From positions 1 to 7,497 of the forward strand of contig QIJB01000090.1 in NCBI GenBank assembly GCA_003231675.1: a stretch of 7,497 nt of DNA. The letters run 5' to 3'. Source of the DNA: Candidatus Campbelliibacteriota bacterium (GTDB lineage: Bacteria; Patescibacteriota; Minisyncoccia; UBA9983). This document shows, in pieces, positions 5,128 to 7,497 of the stretch. The notes under the pieces are model-generated. The model did no database searches, was not told where the DNA came from, and saw nothing but the letters and a program-made list of their open reading frames with translations. Positions within the stretch are counted from its first letter, which is position 1. The number at the start of each line of letters is the position of its first letter. A program made the translations under genes and the position numbers.

Positions 5128-6873
5128 ATGGAGAATAAATCAAAAATCGACGAGATTCGCCATTCGCTGGCGCATTTGCTTGCGATGGCGGTTCAGAAAA
5201 AACATCCTGAAATCAAGTTAGGAATCGGTCCCGCTATTGAAAACGGTTTTTATTACGACTTTGACTTTTCCGAACTTGACCACTCCCCCTCCGAAGACTG
5301 CCTGCCGAAGCTGGAAAACTTTATTCGCGAACTGATTAAACAGGACATCAAGTTTGAAAAAGAAGAAATTTCCGCCGATGAGGCGCGGAAAATTTTCGCC
5401 GGACAGCCGTACAAGCTGGAGTTGATTGAGGAATTGGAAAAAGCCGGCAAAAAAATATCAATTTACAGGTCGGGAGATTTTGTTGACCTTTGCGCCGGAC
5501 CGCACATTGAATCAACGAAAGAACTTGACCCGGGCGCGTTCAAACTCACGAAAATCGCCGGCGCGTACTGGAAAGGCGACGAAAAGAATCAAATGCTCAC
5601 CAGAATCTACGGAGTGGCTTTTGAAACGAAAGAAAAATTGGACGAATATCTCAAAATGCTTGAGGAGGCGGAAAAACGCGACCACAGGAAACTGGGAAAA
5701 GAATTAGATTTGTTTTCCTTTCACGAAGAGGGTCCCGGCTTTCCCTTCTGGCATCCGAAAGGGACTATTCTTTATAACGAGCTTGAAAATTTCATAAGAA
5801 ACGAAAACAAAAAACGAGGATACGGAGAAGTGAAAACGCCGATTATTCTCAACAAAAAACTCTGGGAAACATCGGGACATTGGGAAAAATTCAGGGAGAA
5901 TATGTATTTCACGGAAATTGACGAGCAAGAATTCGCCGTCAAGCCGATGAACTGCCCGGGAGGACTGCTTATCTACAAGAACAAACTCCATTCATACAGA
6001 GATTTGCCGGTGAGATACGCGGAATTCGGGCTGGTGCACAGGCATGAGCTTTCCGGCGTTCTGCACGGCCTTTTCAGGGTGCGATCCTTTGTTCAAGACG
6101 ACGCCCATTCTTACTGCGCGCCGGAACAGTTGAACAATGAAATTATACAAATGGTTGATTACGCCATTGATATTTACGAAAAATTCGGCTTCAGTGAATA
6201 TGAGATTTTTATCGCCACTCGTCCGGAAAAATACATCGGAGACGACGCCGTTTGGGAAAAAGCGACATCCGCGCTTGAAAATGCGCTTGAATCAAAAGGA
6301 CTGCCTTATAAAATAAAAGAGGGAGAGGGAGCTTTTTACGGGCCGAAAATTGAATTTAATGTCAAGGACGCCATCGGCAGAAACTGGCAGTTGGGCACCA
6401 TTCAGGTTGATTTCTCAATGCCGGAGAGGTTCGGGGCGACATACATTGATGCTAACGGCGAAAAAAAGACGCCGGTGATGGTGCATCGCGCCATCCTCGG
6501 CTCGCTGGAAAGATTTATAGGGGTTTTGATTGAGCATTACGCCGGGGCTTTTCCAGTCTGGCTGTCCCCCGTTCAGGCGCGAATAATTCCGATTGGAGAA
6601 AAATTCAACGATTACGGAGAAAAAGTTTTGAGGGAAATGAGAGACGCCGGCGTCCGCGCCGAAATTGACAAAAGCGACGAAACGCTCGGCAAGAGAATTC
6701 GCGCGGCTGAACTGCAAAAAATCCCTTATGTTTTGGTTGTCGGCGAAAAAGAAAAAACGGACGGCTCAGTCGCAGTTCGGACCCGCAAAGACTTGCCCGC
6801 CATGACGGAAGGAAAAGAAGCGATAAAACTTGAAGAATTTTTGAAAAAAACGAAGAAAAACATCTTGGCATAA
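5128..6873 (+). CDS. thrS: Threonine--tRNA ligase lacking the TGS domain
   Basis: This class II synthetase charges tRNA-Thr with threonine in the cytosol. Its 581 residues compare with 642 in E. coli; the shortfall is the N-terminal TGS (N1) domain. The protein starts directly at the editing domain, with HSLAH (H12, H16) and CAGPH (C122, H126) as editing-site residues. The catalytic core has motif 1 (around GEVKTPIIL), motif 2 (RVRSFVQDDAH, R317/R319), motif 3 (LGSLERFIGVLIEH, R462), and the zinc ligands C276 (MNCPGG), H327 (QDDAH) and H453 (VHRAILGS). The C-terminal 100 residues are the anticodon-binding domain (VQARIIPIG onward). The start is secure: codons TGA and TAA lie in frame just upstream, at 5110 and 5119. 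No T-box leader is present. Confidence 0.97.
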   Translation: MENKSKIDEIRHSLAHLLAMAVQKKHPEIKLGIGPAIENGFYYDFDFSELDHSPSEDCLPKLENFIRELIKQDIKFEKEEISADEARKIFAGQPYKLELIEELEKAGKKISIYRSGDFVDLCAGPHIESTKELDPGAFKLTKIAGAYWKGDEKNQMLTRIYGVAFETKEKLDEYLKMLEEAEKRDHRKLGKELDLFSFHEEGPGFPFWHPKGTILYNELENFIRNENKKRGYGEVKTPIILNKKLWETSGHWEKFRENMYFTEIDEQEFAVKPMNCPGGLLIYKNKLHSYRDLPVRYAEFGLVHRHELSGVLHGLFRVRSFVQDDAHSYCAPEQLNNEIIQMVDYAIDIYEKFGFSEYEIFIATRPEKYIGDDAVWEKATSALENALESKGLPYKIKEGEGAFYGPKIEFNVKDAIGRNWQLGTIQVDFSMPERFGATYIDANGEKKTPVMVHRAILGSLERFIGVLIEHYAGAFPVWLSPVQARIIPIGEKFNDYGEKVLREMRDAGVRAEIDKSDETLGKRIRAAELQKIPYVLVVGEKEKTDGSVAVRTRKDLPAMTEGKEAIKLEEFLKKTKKNILA

Positions 6874-6881
6874 AAAAAATT

Positions 6882-6917
6882 AAAAGACCACCCGGAAAGA
6901 TGGGTGGTCTGTTTTTT
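6882..6917. terminator. Bidirectional terminator between thrS and the small membrane protein gene
   Basis: The 9-bp perfect stem AGACCACCC (6885-6893) and GGGTGGTCT (6902-6910) has an 8-nt loop. On the plus strand it is followed by G and six T; on the minus strand by TTT AA and a longer T-run. It lies 11 nt after the thrS stop and serves the convergent gene too. Confidence 0.9.
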
Positions 6918-6930
6918 CCTTCCTTTTTTA

Positions 6931-7254
6931 TTATTTCATAAGCAAATCTATTAGAGCCGTGAACATAACCATATAAAACATCCCTGAAAAGACAACATAG
7001 GCGGATCTGTTCTCGCCTCTTTTTGAGAGCGAGTGACTGACAATAATGGCTGACAAAGCGCCACCGGAAATTGCCAGAACTCCGATGGACATGAGGTAAA
7101 AAACCCCCGCCATAAAACTTGCGGTAAACGCCGCAAGCGCTCCAAAAAATGCCAAGAAAATGGCCTTTCTCTTATTCTTTTTTTCAATTACATTTGAACC
7201 AATCATCAATGTAATTGAAAAGAAAAACAAAATAAAAAAAGATGCGATACCTAT
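6931..7254 (-). CDS. Small four-helix membrane protein, unknown function, probable AUA start
   Basis: I do not recognise a family. From the proposed start the protein has 107 residues with four likely membrane segments: about 2-22 (IASFFILFFFSITLMIG), 31-52 (AIFLAFFGALAAFTASFMAG), 54-76 (LMSIGVLAISGGALSAIIV) and 86-106 (YVVFSGMFYMVMFTALIDLL). Loops EKKNKRK and SKRGENR are basic, so both should be cytoplasmic, with N- and C-termini outside. The only start-like codon with a proper Shine-Dalgarno is ATA at 7254, 6 nt after GGGAGG (7266-7261). A TTG at 7230 or ATG at 7206 would cut the first helix and lack a Shine-Dalgarno. An ATG misread as ATA is also possible. Confidence 0.65.
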   Translation of the reverse strand: MGIASFFILFFFSITLMIGSNVIEKKNKRKAIFLAFFGALAAFTASFMAGVFYLMSIGVLAISGGALSAIIVSHSLSKRGENRSAYVVFSGMFYMVMFTALIDLLMK

Positions 7255-7260
7255 TTTTTT

Positions 7261-7266
7261 CCTCCC
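7261..7266 (-). promoter_or_regulatory. Shine-Dalgarno GGGAGG pointing to an ATA codon
   Basis: On the minus strand GGGAGG (7266-7261) is followed by AAAAAA and then ATAGGTATC. The spacing of 6 nt is ideal for a start at 7254, where the codon is ATA. Confidence 0.65.
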
Positions 7267-7301
7267 TTTTATTTAATTTTCAAATTTCAAGTTTTAAGTT
7301 T

Positions 7302-7318
7302 AAAACCGCAAGGCAGTT
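7302..7318 (-). terminator. Weak terminator after the right-edge gene
   Basis: The minus strand AACTGC-CTT-GCGGTT (7318-7304) forms a 6-bp stem with one G-U pair and continues into a short T-run. It lies 10 nt after the TAA at 7331-7329. With only four T it would be inefficient, so read-through into the membrane protein gene is likely. Confidence 0.3.
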
Positions 7319-7328
7319 GTTTGCTTCG

Positions 7329-7497
7329 TTAATTCATAGCATAAATTAGACGATAAGTTAAGAGTTTGTACTTGACGGGTACATAGGTAACACTTTTCCC
7401 CAAAAGGGCGGTGATTTCTTTTTGCCGGACATGTTTTGGAGCCCTGCCTTCATCCTCCAGCAGGCGAAGATTCTTGTCTTCAAACCTGTTCTTCCAT
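7329..7497 (-). CDS. Unrecognised protein, C-terminal 55 residues only (N-terminus off right edge)
   Basis: A frame open from the right edge ends at TAA 7331-7329. It encodes a soluble-looking, charged segment (WKNRFEDKNLRLLEDEGRAP, then RQKEITALLGKSVTYVPVKY) and ends RLIYAMN. Composition and codons look coding, but 55 residues are too few for me to name a family. It would be transcribed toward the membrane protein gene 74 nt downstream, possibly in one operon. A plus-strand frame over the same bases is open too, so confidence is moderate. Confidence 0.45.
   Translation of the reverse strand, partial: WKNRFEDKNLRLLEDEGRAPKHVRQKEITALLGKSVTYVPVKYKLLTYRLIYAMN
7333..7361 (-). promoter_or_regulatory. 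Possible promoter of the small membrane protein gene
   Basis: Minus-strand TTAACT (7361-7356) and TGCTATGAA (7341-7333, extended -10 with TATGAA) are 17 bp apart. The site overlaps the last codons of the upstream partial gene. Start near 7326 would give a leader of about 72 nt. Confidence 0.4.

Noticed and set aside
7261..7320. AT-rich near-repeats (TTTCAAATTTCAAG and similar) as a regulatory element
   Set aside because: Low-complexity intergenic DNA; no clear motif beyond the Shine-Dalgarno and weak hairpin.
7362..7497. Plus-strand gene entering the right edge
   Set aside because: The frame is open but has no Shine-Dalgarno or convincing promoter; the minus frame over the same bases looks more protein-like and ends just before a plausible weak terminator.

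Overview
The window reads as a small-genome bacterium, most likely Patescibacteria/CPR (Parcubacteria-like). This is inferred from gene content and not proven. The supporting signs are a PaaX/Cas2-like regulator of the type common in that group, a 581-residue threonyl-tRNA synthetase that begins directly at the editing domain (no TGS domain), a thymidylate kinase with an atypical P-loop and DR motif, Lys/Glu-rich proteins, and very compact intergenic regions with hairpin terminators. Every complete gene ends in TAA and the standard bacterial code fits.

Layout. (1) 1-375, minus: 5' part of a PaaX-like regulator whose C-terminus lies off the left edge. (2) 376-548: divergent promoter region with a 16-bp repeat. 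(3) 549-3738, plus: dnaE, the replicative DNA polymerase III alpha subunit, broken by two small deletions in the PHP region; the polymerase core is intact. (4) 3738-3787: a bidirectional terminator shared with the convergent gene tmk (3805-4485, minus). (5) 4582-4974, minus: an unrecognised 130-residue protein with its own promoter, Shine-Dalgarno and terminator; the stretch is GC-rich and packed with perfect inverted repeats. (6) 5128-6873, plus: thrS, divergent from (5). (7) 6882-6917: bidirectional terminator. (8) 6931-7254, minus: small four-helix membrane protein, probably starting at an AUA codon. (9) 7329-7497, minus: 3' end of an unrecognised gene entering from the right edge.

The recognised genes are housekeeping: DNA replication (dnaE), dTTP supply (tmk) and translation (thrS). 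They form single-gene transcription units, not one operon. For four of them (paaX-like, dnaE, tmk, thrS) the -10 box lies only 6-9 nt before the ATG, so their mRNAs are probably leaderless. The two small unknown genes instead have leaders with strong Shine-Dalgarno sequences.

The most unusual parts are the hairpin-dense unknown gene at 4582-4974 with a possible antisense small RNA at its 3' end, the uniform leaderless architecture, and the two dnaE deletions. The second deletion removes the last metal-binding His of the PHP domain. It may equally be an assembly error.
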